Shown here one piece after another: positions 9,461-19,127 of a stretch of DNA of 64,000 nt. The stretch covers positions 1,674,001 to 1,738,000 of the forward strand of contig JADJOE010000003.1 of assembly GCA_016713905.1 (NCBI GenBank). The letters run 5' to 3'. Every line of letters begins with the position of its first letter. The stretch's first letter is position 1. The position numbers and the translations under genes are program-made. The notes beneath the pieces are model-generated. The model was not told the DNA's origin, did no database searches, and saw nothing but the letters and a program-made list of their open reading frames with translations. This DNA is from Candidatus Vicinibacter proximus. GTDB lineage: Bacteria > Bacteroidota > Bacteroidia > Chitinophagales > Saprospiraceae.

Positions 9461-10489
9461 TTAAAATCTAGGACAAAATACTTTTGGTTTCGGATTTGGT
9501 TTTTTCGTCACTGTACCGATGTACATAAGGCCAAACTCTATCGCGCCAAAGCCACTTGGACTTTGAGAAGAACTCAACGACGAAAGCGTCTGATCATATC
9601 CTATCTGGAATCTTATTTTTTTAATATCCATACCAAGCATTACCTGTGCGGCATCGCCAATTCTATAGCCAAGTCCGCCATTTAATCTAATGCCCTTCTC
9701 GACATTAAATAAATAACTGACCATACATTGCGGGACCACTGTAGTAAAGGTTTTTAGGTTTCTGATCCACAACATGGGACGCACATCTACTTTTTCATTC
9801 AAATGGTAATCCATTCCTGCCTGTGCTGTAAACAAAGTACCTAATTTATTTCCGGTACCCCCTGAACTCAGACTTACTCTTGGATTGTTCACGCGACCTG
9901 CATTGAACCCAAACTTAAGACCGTGCTTTTTACTACTGAGGTAGGTATTGTAGGCCAAGCCAATAGAAATATCCGTGAAATTTGCTTTATCCTGCAATTT
10001 ACCCAAATCAGCGCTCCCTCCACCAGGGTTGTTGATTCCGCTTTCAAAAACTGCTTTGTCTTTATTTTTAATGTTCATGTTTACCCCACCATATTGTGCA
10101 CCAAGCGAAAGATCACTTCCTCGGCTTAATGCCAGGTGATAGGATGCCTGAGCAATGAATCCTCCGGTTCCCAAGCCAATTGCCCCGGATCTATCCTGGA
10201 GAAAATTCATCCCAAAACCCACCCAGTCTTTTTTTCTGAATCCCCATGGGAATGTGGCGTCAATATAGAAATTGAGTGTTCTGAATTCAGATCCAAGCCC
10301 GGTAATGGAAGCCGCCTGGTCTCTAAAAATGCCTCCAATTCGGTAAGATCCGTTAAAACCTCCCACATTAGCCGGATTGACATGAAGAGGGGAAAATTCA
10401 AACTGGGTAAAATGTATGTCCTGGGCAAAAATGTTGCCTGCTCCTGACCACAGCAGCAAACCAAATGCAAAGAGTAATTTTAACTTCAT
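9461..10489 (-). CDS. PorP/SprF family T9SS membrane protein
   Basis: A 342-aa outer-membrane beta-barrel protein. The signal peptide ends FAQ (about residue 23) and is followed by DIHFTQFEFSPLHVNPANVG, the signature opening of the PorP/SprF family. The body is amphipathic strands, and FGLMYIGTVTKKPNPKPKVF closes the barrel. Family members are T9SS components that help surface presentation of specific cargo and are often paired with an OmpA-like protein. Here that partner is the next gene downstream. First gene of a two-gene operon; ATG start supported by the signal peptide. Confidence 0.92.
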   Translation of the reverse strand: MKLKLLFAFGLLLWSGAGNIFAQDIHFTQFEFSPLHVNPANVGGFNGSYRIGGIFRDQAASITGLGSEFRTLNFYIDATFPWGFRKKDWVGFGMNFLQDRSGAIGLGTGGFIAQASYHLALSRGSDLSLGAQYGGVNMNIKNKDKAVFESGINNPGGGSADLGKLQDKANFTDISIGLAYNTYLSSKKHGLKFGFNAGRVNNPRVSLSSGGTGNKLGTLFTAQAGMDYHLNEKVDVRPMLWIRNLKTFTTVVPQCMVSYLFNVEKGIRLNGGLGYRIGDAAQVMLGMDIKKIRFQIGYDQTLSSLSSSQSPSGFGAIEFGLMYIGTVTKKPNPKPKVFCPRF

Positions 10490-10653
10490 GCTGATATTTA
10501 TAATAAAGCCGAAATATACAGATTATTCTCATCTGAATTCAAATCATAGGCCAAAATGAACGGTTTTTTAACACATTATTGGTTGGAGGAGTAAATATCA
10601 GATTGAATTCGGAAGCAATAATAATTTAATACATATGATCCTGAAAAATTGAA

Positions 10654-10661
10654 TACATTTG
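10654..10661 (+). promoter_or_regulatory. Probable -7 element (TACATTTG) of the DUF2853 gene
   Basis: TACATTTG matches the Bacteroidota -7 consensus TAnnTTTG and lies about 39 bp before the ATG at 10700. It overlaps the upstream in-frame ATG at 10649, which supports the later start. A -33 TTG at good spacing is not clear. Confidence 0.4.
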
Positions 10662-10699
10662 AACACAAGTTTCAATTTATTAATTTAAATATTTTAATT

Positions 10700-11038
10700 A
10701 TGAGTCAATTCGAAGAAAAAGTTTCAGAAATGTTGTCAGAAGCCACTAAGCTAGGCTGGACTGTCAATGAAGACTTACTTACAAAAATTGCCAAGGGTTT
10801 AGGCCCATCTATTTACAACACCGATTCCTCACTGGTTTCTTCCAGCGATCAGGCAGAACTGGATCGTGTAAAACAAAATTTCCTAATTGGCAAACTGGGC
10901 TGTGCTGAAGATGAATCTCTAGATCAGGCGATTGATGAGGTTGTTAACGCATTTGGTTCCAGCAACAGAAACAAACACCGCATTCTGTTTTATTACCAAT
11001 TGGTGGTGAAACTGGGAAAAGAGTCCGTTTACAATTAA
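10700..11038 (+). CDS. DUF2853 family protein
   Basis: A small acidic cytosolic protein of 112 aa. The motifs EDLLTKIAKGLGPSIYNTDS and ELDRVKQNFLIGKLG are typical of DUF2853, a compact helical family of unknown function whose usual length (about 105-115 aa) fits the start at 10700. An in-frame ATG at 10649 would add 17 residues not typical of the family and overlaps the predicted -7 box. It is a single gene with its own promoter and a very strong terminator, convergent with rny. Confidence 0.85.
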   Translation: MSQFEEKVSEMLSEATKLGWTVNEDLLTKIAKGLGPSIYNTDSSLVSSSDQAELDRVKQNFLIGKLGCAEDESLDQAIDEVVNAFGSSNRNKHRILFYYQLVVKLGKESVYN

Positions 11039-11060
11039 AAATCTCATTGTGCTAAATTTT

Positions 11061-11100
11061 AAAAAGCTTGTTCTACACACGTAGGACAAGCTTTTTTTTT
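11061..11100 (+). terminator. Strong rho-independent terminator of the DUF2853 gene
   Basis: A 14-bp stem AAAGCTTGTTCTAC/GTAGGACAAGCTTT (one T-G pair) with loop ACAC, followed by a run of T to 11100. Starts 23 bp after the stop codon. Confidence 0.9.
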
Positions 11101-11260
11101 ACCAGCTGGCTTTGAAAATTAATTTCAGAAACTTTTGTCACAAACAAGAGAACTTGTTCATCCTGATAAAAGATATAGACATTCAGATTACAATGCAAAA
11201 TTGGTTACGTTGTAATCGAGATTAAAATTTTTATCGTAACAGCAACCTTTCGAATAAATA

Positions 11261-12901
11261 TTATCTCGCAAACGCCGTGGCCCGTTTTTCTCGAATTACG
11301 GTGACCTTCACCTGGCCGGGATATTGCATTTCGTCCTGAATTTTTTGTGAGATCATAAATGCCAAATCATCAGCATATTGGTCCGTTACTTTTTCACTCT
11401 CCACGATAACCCTCAATTCACGACCTGCTTGCAATGCGTAAGCCTTGGAAACACCTTCGTATGCCATAGCCAACTCTTCCAATTCGTTGATGCGCTTCAG
11501 ATAACTTTCCAAAATCTCTCTCCGTGCTCCCGGTCTTGCACCGGAAATGGCATCACAAGCCTGTACAATCGGAGAAATAATGTTGTTCATTTCAATCTCA
11601 TCATGATGGGCTCCGACTGCGTTGATGATCACTTCGTGTTCGTTGTATTTCTCACACAGTTTCATACCAAACAAAGCATGGGACAATTCTGATTCCTCTT
11701 CTGCTACTTTCCCGATATCGTGCAACAAACCAGCTCTTTTGGCCATTTTGATCTGCTTTGGATTTAAGCCCAATTCAGCAGCCATCACCGCACAGAGGTT
11801 AGCAGTTTCAGAAGAGTGTTCCAATAGATTTTGTCCATAAGAAGACCGGAATCTCATTCGACCAACCATTTTAACCAAATAAGGATCCAATCCATGGATG
11901 TCCAGGTCAATGATGGTACGTTCTCCGATTTCGACAATCTGTTCGTCCAATTGCTTTTTAACTTTTGCTACTACTTCTTCAATTCTTGCAGGGTGAATTC
12001 TTCCATCTGCCACCAATCGTTTTAACGACAAGCGTGCGATCTCCCTTCTGATTGGGTCAAAACTCGAAATGACGATTGCTTCCGGGGTATCATCCACCAC
12101 AATTTCTGCACCGGTGGCCGCTTCCAGGGCTCTGATGTTACGTCCTTCCCTACCGATGATTTGCCCTTTAATGTCATCGCTGTCCAGATTGAATACAGAA
12201 ACACTGTTTTCAATAGTGTATTCCGCACACATTCGTTGGATGGTCTGAATCACAATTTTCTTGGCTTCCTTATTGGCGTTTGCTTTTGCATTTTCGATTA
12301 CTTCCCTTTCAATTACCAATGCATCGTTACTGGCTTTAGCCCGAACAGCTGTGAGGAGAATTTCTTTCGCTTCACTCTCTGATAATTTTGCAATTTGCTG
12401 CAGTTCGTGGATGCGTTTTTCATTGGCTTCTTCCAATTCTTCCTTTTTCTTGGCAACGATCTTCAACTGTTTATCTAAATTTTCGCGAACAGTTTTGATC
12501 TCTGCTTCTCTATTTTCAACATCCAATTTCAGCGTTTTAACTTCTTTTTCAATCACGCCCAATTTGAGTTCACGTTCTTTAAGTTCAATCATCTGACTGG
12601 ACTTAAAGCTTTCAAATTCTGATTTTAGTCTGTTGAAATTGTCTTTGGTTTCACCAATTTTCTGTTGCTTGATGCTTTCGTTTTTGGCTTCCGCCTTGGA
12701 AATAATCTTCTCTGATCTGTTTTCTGCTTCGTCGAGAATTCGCTTAGCAGCTATTTTGGCTTTCTCTAGTTCAAGATCTGAAATCTGATTGATTTCATCT
12801 ACTTTCTTTTGATTGGATCTGACAAGGAGGCTTCTGACAATAAAAAAACCAGCGCCGCCCCCGCCAGCGATACCTAACAATAATCCCAATATACTATCCA
12901 T
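11261..12901 (-). CDS. rny: Ribonuclease Y
   Basis: Membrane-anchored endoribonuclease that starts mRNA turnover. It has 546 aa, near the family's usual ~520. Residues 1-25 form the N-terminal anchor with a Gly-rich run. A long coiled coil follows (about 30-205), then a KH domain with IIGREGRNIRALEAATGAE, and an HD domain with LLHDIGK and GAHHDEIE that holds the metal-binding His/Asp residues. The C-terminus (PGQVKVTVIREKRATAFA) is typical. It is downstream of pheT and the putative 6S RNA on the same strand, an arrangement common in Bacteroidota. The zapA gene that often sits between is not present here. Confidence 0.97.
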   Translation of the reverse strand: MDSILGLLLGIAGGGGAGFFIVRSLLVRSNQKKVDEINQISDLELEKAKIAAKRILDEAENRSEKIISKAEAKNESIKQQKIGETKDNFNRLKSEFESFKSSQMIELKERELKLGVIEKEVKTLKLDVENREAEIKTVRENLDKQLKIVAKKKEELEEANEKRIHELQQIAKLSESEAKEILLTAVRAKASNDALVIEREVIENAKANANKEAKKIVIQTIQRMCAEYTIENSVSVFNLDSDDIKGQIIGREGRNIRALEAATGAEIVVDDTPEAIVISSFDPIRREIARLSLKRLVADGRIHPARIEEVVAKVKKQLDEQIVEIGERTIIDLDIHGLDPYLVKMVGRMRFRSSYGQNLLEHSSETANLCAVMAAELGLNPKQIKMAKRAGLLHDIGKVAEEESELSHALFGMKLCEKYNEHEVIINAVGAHHDEIEMNNIISPIVQACDAISGARPGARREILESYLKRINELEELAMAYEGVSKAYALQAGRELRVIVESEKVTDQYADDLAFMISQKIQDEMQYPGQVKVTVIREKRATAFAR

Positions 12902-12939
12902 TTCCCTAAAAATTTAAGAAGCCTGAATATCAATTAGTT

Positions 12940-13105
12940 ATGTTAGAACTGGAAGCTGGGGAGTATACTTTAAGCTCAAACCAGGGGATTATTCCCCTCA
13001 AGATGCGCTAATGAACTAAAGTATAAACTCATAAAATATAATGACAAAAACAAAAACGGATTAAATCATTTTACAACGCCCCAAATTCCTTCCAGGTTTT
13101 CTCAC
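12940..13105 (-). ncRNA. ssrS: Probable 6S RNA
   Basis: The pheT-rny spacer has no ORF, but read on the minus strand it folds as one long interrupted hairpin. The closing stem is CTGGAAG (complement of 13089-13095) with CTTCCAG (complement of 12949-12955), next to GGGG/CCCC. An inner stem pairs GAGT-TATACTTTA-like arms (about 12961-12972 with 13016-13030). The terminal hairpin AGGGGATTATTCCCCT lies at about 12983-12998. Large unpaired regions between these stems give the bubble architecture of 6S RNA, which binds and sequesters RNA polymerase. The place between pheT and rny is where Bacteroidota 6S RNA is commonly annotated. Ends are approximate. Confidence 0.6.
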
Positions 13106-13228
13106 AATAACTTATGATACAGACCTATATATATTATAAAAAAAAAGCTTTACAAGCCCATTCCAGGCCATAAAACCCCTGATGCAAATTTAGGTAAAAT
13201 TTCTGTTATTTAAAAATAAACTTTGTAT

Positions 13229-15676
13229 TTAGCGACGGATGAGTGCGCCAAGCTCCTTTTCGTAAGCTTTTATGATTTTGTCCATTTGTAGGTCCAACTC
13301 CTGGCTGGAAAGGGATCTGTCTTGTGATTCAAACAAGAGACTTAGAGCATAAGACTTTTTACCCAAGCCCAATTGGTCTTCACTGCGATAAATATCAAAT
13401 AAACTCAATTCTCTGAGATTTTTGCCGGCTTTGGAAAATGCGATTTCCTGAAGACTTGAAAATGGAACGGATTCCTCTAATACTACAGCTAAATCTCTTC
13501 GTGAAGAAGGAAATTTGCTGATCTCCTGATACCGTATTTTCTGACTGTGCATCGATTTTTGGAAGAACGCCAAGTCAATCTCCGCGTAGAATACCGGTTT
13601 TTTTATTTCATACAAAGAAGTCAAAGCCCGGGAAACGAGTCCCGCACTTGCCAATTGCTTTTTCTGCCTGCTCCACACATATTGGTATTCATAATAAAGC
13701 TCAGCGGGACATTCATTCTGTTCCAGATCAAGCATCCCATTGGAGACCAGAATACCATCTATCAATGATTTTACATTAAAAAAACCTACCTGATCAGGCT
13801 TAGGCTTTGACCAATGGGCTTCTGCCTCTGCCCCGGTCAGCCAAATGCCTAATTTCTGTACTTCCTTAAATTTTTCACCCTGTCTCAAATAATCTTTAGC
13901 AAATTCAAACAAGGCTAGATCGGACTGCTGTCTATTCTGATTAAACTGGATGCTTTCCAAACCATTCAGCACTGTGGCCGGCTTCATGATGTCGAGAGAA
14001 ACATTGGAAGTGTTGTTTATATAAACCAATTCTTCTTCTTTCCACAAACCGGATTTGAGACAAATCTGTGAATTCCCCAAAGAAATATTCATAATTTCGG
14101 TAAGTCCACGCGCACTCAACCAATCCCCCAATTGTTTTTTAAGAGCAAACAGAGAAGATACCTGTTGCGGAAATGAAATCCTGATGTTTTCCGGAACAGG
14201 AATGTTATCAAAACCATAAACCCTTGTAATTTCTTCTATAACATCTGCTCTTCTTGTCACATCAGGTTTATTGGTCGGGACAGAAATCTGATAATTACCA
14301 TCACGCAGATCCATCAGCTCCATGTCCAATGCAAAAAGAACTCTTTTTAAGTTATCGTCGTTTAAATCCAGCCCACTGAGAGACTTAACTTGTTCAAGAC
14401 TTAAAGAAACTTGAACAGGAAGAACGGGTTCAGGATAATGGTCCAACCATTCTGAAGTCACTTCGGCCCCACAATATTCCTGCATCATGGTCACCGCCCG
14501 GTGAAGTGCCTGAAGGGTTATATTTGGATCGGATCCTTTTTCAAAGCAGCGTGCCGCCTGAGATCTGATCAAATGGGCTGTGCTTGTCTTTCTGATGGAA
14601 GATGCATTGAAATGTGCAGATTCCAGAAAGAGTGACGTGGTTGACTCACTGATGCCACTTTCTGCACCACCCAATACCCCGGCAATGCAAAGAGGTTTTG
14701 AATCAACATCACAAATCATAAGATCTTCAGACCTTAGCTTTCTGTCCACTCCATCCAAAGTTTGAAAAGGCGTACCTGACGGAAGAGTCTTAACTTTAAT
14801 TCCTTTGCCAATTTTATGCAAATCAAATGCATGGAGCGGCTGTCCCATATCAAACATGACAAAATTAGTAATGTCCACTACATTGTTGATGGGCTTAAGA
14901 TCCATGGCGAGAATCCGTTTCTGCAACCATTCCGGTGAAGGACCAATTTTTAGATTCTGCAAACATACCCCTGAATACCGGGGACACAAATCAGGTCTTT
15001 CAATTTGCACATCCAAATGAATAATATGAGTCTCGTGTAATTTGTTTGAATCTTTTGAATCCTCGACCGATTTCAGTTGTGCCGCAGGATTTTCATGTAC
15101 TCTTATCCATGCCAGGAGATCTCTGGCCACGCCAAGGTGATTGGTCGCGTCTGCCCTGTTGGGTGTCAGGCCAATTTCAAAAATAGTATCGCTCTCCAGA
15201 TTTAGATAATCAGCTGCCTGTGTACCAGGAACAGCAGTTGTATCCAGAATTAATATGCCATCATGACTTTGTCCAATGCCCAACTCATCTTCCGCGCATA
15301 TCATTCCCATAGACTCTTCCCCTCTGATCTTTCCTTTTTTGATCTTGATTGGTTCGCCTGCCGTTGGATGAAGTTCAGCACCTTCCAAGGCAACCAATAC
15401 TTTTTGGCCTGCCGCCACATTGGGCGCTCCGCAGACAATTTGCAATATCGTTTCATTTCCTACATGCACCCTGGTCAGTCGCAAACGATCCGCATTGGGA
15501 TGTTGCCAAACCTCCAAAACTTCGCCCACCACCACAGATTTTAACCCGCCGGCAACTTGCTCTTGGGTCTCCATCCCTTCGACTTCCAGACCTAAAGAGG
15601 TAAGTATGTCCGCAATTTGTTCCGGAGATTTATCCAAATCCAGAAAATCCTTCAACCAATTCAACGAAATGCGCAT
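13229..15676 (-). CDS. pheT: Phenylalanine--tRNA ligase beta subunit
   Basis: Core translation enzyme: the beta subunit of the alpha2beta2 synthetase that charges tRNA-Phe. At 815 aa it is full length. Domains in order are the N-terminal B1 and EMAP-like tRNA-binding domain (VVVGEVLEVWQHPNADRLRL, about residues 47-66), B3/B4 editing domain (about 215-400; ITNFVMFDMGQPLHAFD), B5 (about 410-485), the pseudo-catalytic core, and the C-terminal anticodon-binding FDX-ACB domain (FPSSRRDLAVVLEESVPF, about 722-812). The start MRISLNWLKDFLDL is the family norm. pheS is not adjacent. A short dispersed repeat lies immediately upstream, where the promoter or leader would be. Confidence 0.97.
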   Translation of the reverse strand: MRISLNWLKDFLDLDKSPEQIADILTSLGLEVEGMETQEQVAGGLKSVVVGEVLEVWQHPNADRLRLTRVHVGNETILQIVCGAPNVAAGQKVLVALEGAELHPTAGEPIKIKKGKIRGEESMGMICAEDELGIGQSHDGILILDTTAVPGTQAADYLNLESDTIFEIGLTPNRADATNHLGVARDLLAWIRVHENPAAQLKSVEDSKDSNKLHETHIIHLDVQIERPDLCPRYSGVCLQNLKIGPSPEWLQKRILAMDLKPINNVVDITNFVMFDMGQPLHAFDLHKIGKGIKVKTLPSGTPFQTLDGVDRKLRSEDLMICDVDSKPLCIAGVLGGAESGISESTTSLFLESAHFNASSIRKTSTAHLIRSQAARCFEKGSDPNITLQALHRAVTMMQEYCGAEVTSEWLDHYPEPVLPVQVSLSLEQVKSLSGLDLNDDNLKRVLFALDMELMDLRDGNYQISVPTNKPDVTRRADVIEEITRVYGFDNIPVPENIRISFPQQVSSLFALKKQLGDWLSARGLTEIMNISLGNSQICLKSGLWKEEELVYINNTSNVSLDIMKPATVLNGLESIQFNQNRQQSDLALFEFAKDYLRQGEKFKEVQKLGIWLTGAEAEAHWSKPKPDQVGFFNVKSLIDGILVSNGMLDLEQNECPAELYYEYQYVWSRQKKQLASAGLVSRALTSLYEIKKPVFYAEIDLAFFQKSMHSQKIRYQEISKFPSSRRDLAVVLEESVPFSSLQEIAFSKAGKNLRELSLFDIYRSEDQLGLGKKSYALSLLFESQDRSLSSQELDLQMDKIIKAYEKELGALIRR

Positions 15677-15684
15677 AAGCTCAA

Positions 15685-15750
15685 ATAATCTGCAAAGAGA
15701 AGGAATTTTTGGGGAAAACGGATAGGTATTGCCCAGAAAAGTAGGAAAAC
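15685..15750 (+). repeat. Dispersed ~66-bp repeat, copy 1
   Basis: ATAATCTGCAAAGAGAAGGA and what follows, through CCCAGAAAAG, is about 90% identical to 23231-23295. This copy begins 9 bp upstream of the pheT start codon, so it would lie in the pheT leader or promoter. No coding capacity and no clear hairpin. Confidence 0.7.
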
Positions 15751-16260
15751 TTAAAGATGAATGACCATCAAGGAAAAAAACTCATGCTTTACGAATTTCA
15801 GATTGGCCTACAATCCAAGTAGAATATTCAAATTATGTACAATTTCAAAACCAGAAAATTCAATCCATGAAGGGATGAGCAAGTCGTTACCCTATGATGT
15901 CATTCTTCACCTATTAAATGAGAAATGACAAACTTCTAAGATCATAACTAGATATTTAAAAGAATTCAACTTGAAATAACAGCCATTAATCTTAGTTCGA
16001 ACAAGATAGAGACGGCAATCCAATTCAGTAATTAAAATGCATACATCAGTTTATATGAACATTTCGTTCTTAGAATAAAACAAATGAAAAAAATACAAAC
16101 TGTCCATAAAATAAATAATTTAACAATTCAATAAATGACTTCAAAGGACCATTAAATAATCGGATAACCAACCTATGGAAAAAAGAGAGTTAAAAGGCTA
16201 ATATGTTGCCTCATTTCAATTGAGCTGCATAGAAAATAAATGCAACACAAATATATTTAT
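15751..16260. other. Intergenic, no gene recognised
   Basis: About 510 bp between divergently placed regulatory ends: upstream of pheT and downstream of the T9SS cargo gene. AT-rich, without a recognisable ORF, tRNA or repeat apart from the flanking copy 1 element. Confidence 0.4.
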
Positions 16261-16264
16261 AAAA

Positions 16265-16294
16265 AAAATGGGGGATGATATCATCCCCCATTTT
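16265..16294 (-). terminator. Perfect palindromic terminator of the T9SS cargo gene
   Basis: AAAATGGGGGATGAT followed directly by its exact reverse complement (arms of 15 bp), with A/T runs on both sides. It lies 16 bp past the stop at 16310 and could act in both directions. Confidence 0.8.
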
Positions 16295-16309
16295 AAAAAA
16301 AACTAAATA

Positions 16310-19080
16310 TTAGTATTTCAGCACAATTTGCTTATGAATATGATCTTGATAATTCAAAACCAAAAGATACATTCCTGAATAATCAAAAACATCTTTAGAA
16401 ATAATGATTCTATTGTCGTGGCCAGTTTTCATTATATCACCGTGGTAAACTATCTTACCTTCCATTGTAAAAACTTCAACTGTCTTAGGCACATCCTTTG
16501 AATTCACATTCTCTATTAACAAATCGCCATTAAATGGATTTGGATAAACACGTGGAATGGTGTGGTCAACATTTACATCCACTGCAGAAGTTATGTTGTT
16601 TTCCGCCAATTTTGGGACAGCCAATTCAATATCTGATCCAATTACAAAAAGGGGAACCGGATAATGTTTAGAAGACATGGCTTCATTGACCATTCCATCA
16701 AATTTAGCCTTGATTCTAATGCGTAAAAAATTTCCAGATATTTTAAACAAACTAACATCATGGCTAAGCAACAAACATCTCCAGTCTCCCCCTTTATTAA
16801 TAATATAATCCACATCCTTATTTAAATTAATAACCGGGGAGGAAATATTAAGTACTTCAAGTTTATTCTCATCAAACAATTGACCCAATTGAATACCATA
16901 TACATTGTACTCTTCGGCAGTACTTATCCAAACATCATATTCCACTCCTTGCCTGACTTTAAAATTGTCCACATAAAATTTAAAATCTTGAGCAGACCTG
17001 TACTCATCAACTTTATTATGAAAGAAAAATCCACTTCCATTAATGTCTCCTTTAATAACCGGAACCATATCAAAATCAAAGCGTGGAAGATTAAATATCT
17101 TTTCATCTGAAACTTTTTTGGGATTCAATTTATCCGCAGTGTATAGCTGAACGGACTCACATTTAAATTTAGATATAGAGCCTAAAACTAACCTCTTAAT
17201 ATCAAAAATATCAAAAATGGTAATCTGATCATCACAATCCACATCGGCGGCCAGAGCTTCGTATGCATTAAACTTTACCAGGCCAAATAATTTTCTTATG
17301 ATTTGAACCAAATCATAAGTGGTTACACCAACAAGGGGTGTGTTTGAGATTAATTGAGGAATCAAATAACCTTCCATTGGATTTTGAGTAGAGTCCACAC
17401 ATAAACTATAATTTAAATCCGGAAAGTTAACCGGTTCCCCGCAAGGATATAAATTTAAATTCTTGGTGTCATTCTGTAATTTAAAATTGAAATTTAAACG
17501 ATTGGTGGAAGCATTTGACTGTAACTGATAATTTAAAATCTTACCTCCTAAAATGTTTTTTGAGTTTGGTCCATTGGCTTTAGAAACAATTTCCAAAGTT
17601 GAGAAACAAGATGTCCTGTTTCCAGCTAAATCTCTAACAAATAAGAATCTGGTATATTTCTTACCACTGTCCAGAATATCAAATTTTTCTGATTTTACTA
17701 ATCCCTCCGGATCAAAGGAAAAACTAATTTCACTACAATTATCATAACTACCCGCATTCAATAGATCAGGAAATACAATTATCTCACCTGTGGGTGGCAC
17801 ACTAAGAATCAGATTTGAATTACAAACCGCAACAGGCGGGATGGAGTCAGTCCCACAATAAACTTTAAAAATTTGATTATACATGAAATTTTCACCAGAG
17901 CACCAATTTAGAACAGTCCACTGTCGAATTATCTTATACTGAGTCCCACATTGGTCAGAAAAGCCAATAAGTACAGTATCAATATAAGACTGTCCAAATT
18001 GACTACACAGGTCTAATACCGGTCTTCCTGAAAAATCAGGGTCCGGGATATAACCATCCTTTCTTTTCCAATTATCCCTACAATTAAGTGTTGGCAATTC
18101 TAAGCCATCATAATTGTGCAAATTTGAAAAAAGATTTACGTTGGTTCTCTGAAATTGGATAATCTGGAGACAAACTTTATTTACCCCTCCAGGAATAGTA
18201 GCAATCCAAGATCGCTCTATTTCAGCGACATAAGCATCTGCACATTTTCGTTGGATAAGTTTATCTGTAAATAGAACACGTATTTTAGGGCAAAACTCAC
18301 TGTATTGAACACTGAACTCTCTATCTGAAACTTTTTCTATTTTATAAACAGCTGGAAATGGGAATCCAATAGTCATGGGGTCAACATCTTTAAAACAATT
18401 GGTCTGAATCGAATTGCATGTAAATTCAAAATCGAGTGAAGGATCACAAGATCCTTGAATATTTATTACTACGTTTCCCCAGCAACTATTTCCGGAATTA
18501 GAATCCAAAACTGTATATCGAAATGAACGTGGTAAAGATTCATCAATCTGAGTGAAAGACCTTGAATTATTTCCATCCTTATAACTGATGTCGAAAATAT
18601 GATCCAAACAATAGGACCCTTCCAAAAAATTATCAACATCAATAGTCAATGTTTCCCCAACCAAGATATCAAATTTAACTAAATCATTGCACACAAGTGA
18701 TGGTGTACATTTAGCCACAGTAATATCTGTCGAAGCAGAGGATTGATTACCTGCCTGATCTGTAGCATAAACCTGAACAGATAACTTTAAACCCGGTGAA
18801 TTTACAATTTTCATCATCTGGTCTTGGGCATCCTTTGAAAATGAAAATTTCATGTTTTCCAATAAGGTACAATTGTCGATACAAAGACTCACCAAATCCT
18901 TTGCATTTAGGGAGAAGTCAATAGATTTGTCGAGAGAAATTGTGTAATTGGATTTTAATGAAAAAAAGGAGACTGACTATCATTCGTGCAATCTTGTGCA
19001 TAAACAGTCGTGAAAGTAATCTTGAAAATTAAGAAAATAAAAAACCATTTGGTGTTGATTGGAAAATAAAATTTCTTCAT
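16310..19080 (-). CDS. T9SS-secreted multidomain protein with dockerin-like segment; frame broken at a T7 slippery tract
   Basis: The signal peptide and body lie in different frames. ATG at 19080 opens MKKFYFPINTKWFFIFLI...TTVYAQDC, a clear signal peptide, which runs into CCT TTT TTT CAT TAA. The body (861 aa from a GTG at 18895, open further upstream) continues in the -1 frame, TCA TTA AAA. One extra T, or a -1 slip on T TTT TTT (18962-18968), joins them into about 923 aa. The body has Ig/HYR-like modules, a dockerin-like segment (DVDCDDQITIFDIFDIKRLV) and a C-terminal T9SS sorting domain (RVYPNPFNGDLLIENV). Function is probably an extracellular structural or adhesive role. It is last in the ECF sigma operon that starts at 22802. 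Programmed frameshifting, phase variation, mutation or assembly error are all possible. Confidence 0.8.
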
Positions 19081-19127
19081 GGGATAAAATTATAAGTGAT
19101 AAATTGATTTTTAAATTATTACGATCT

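Noticed and set aside
11378..12596. Plus-strand ORFs opposite rny
   Set aside because: Antisense shadows of rny; composition dictated by the coding strand.
13137..13200. Rho-independent terminator after pheT
   Set aside because: Only a 4-bp stem before the T-run; too weak to call, and transcription probably continues to the 6S RNA region.
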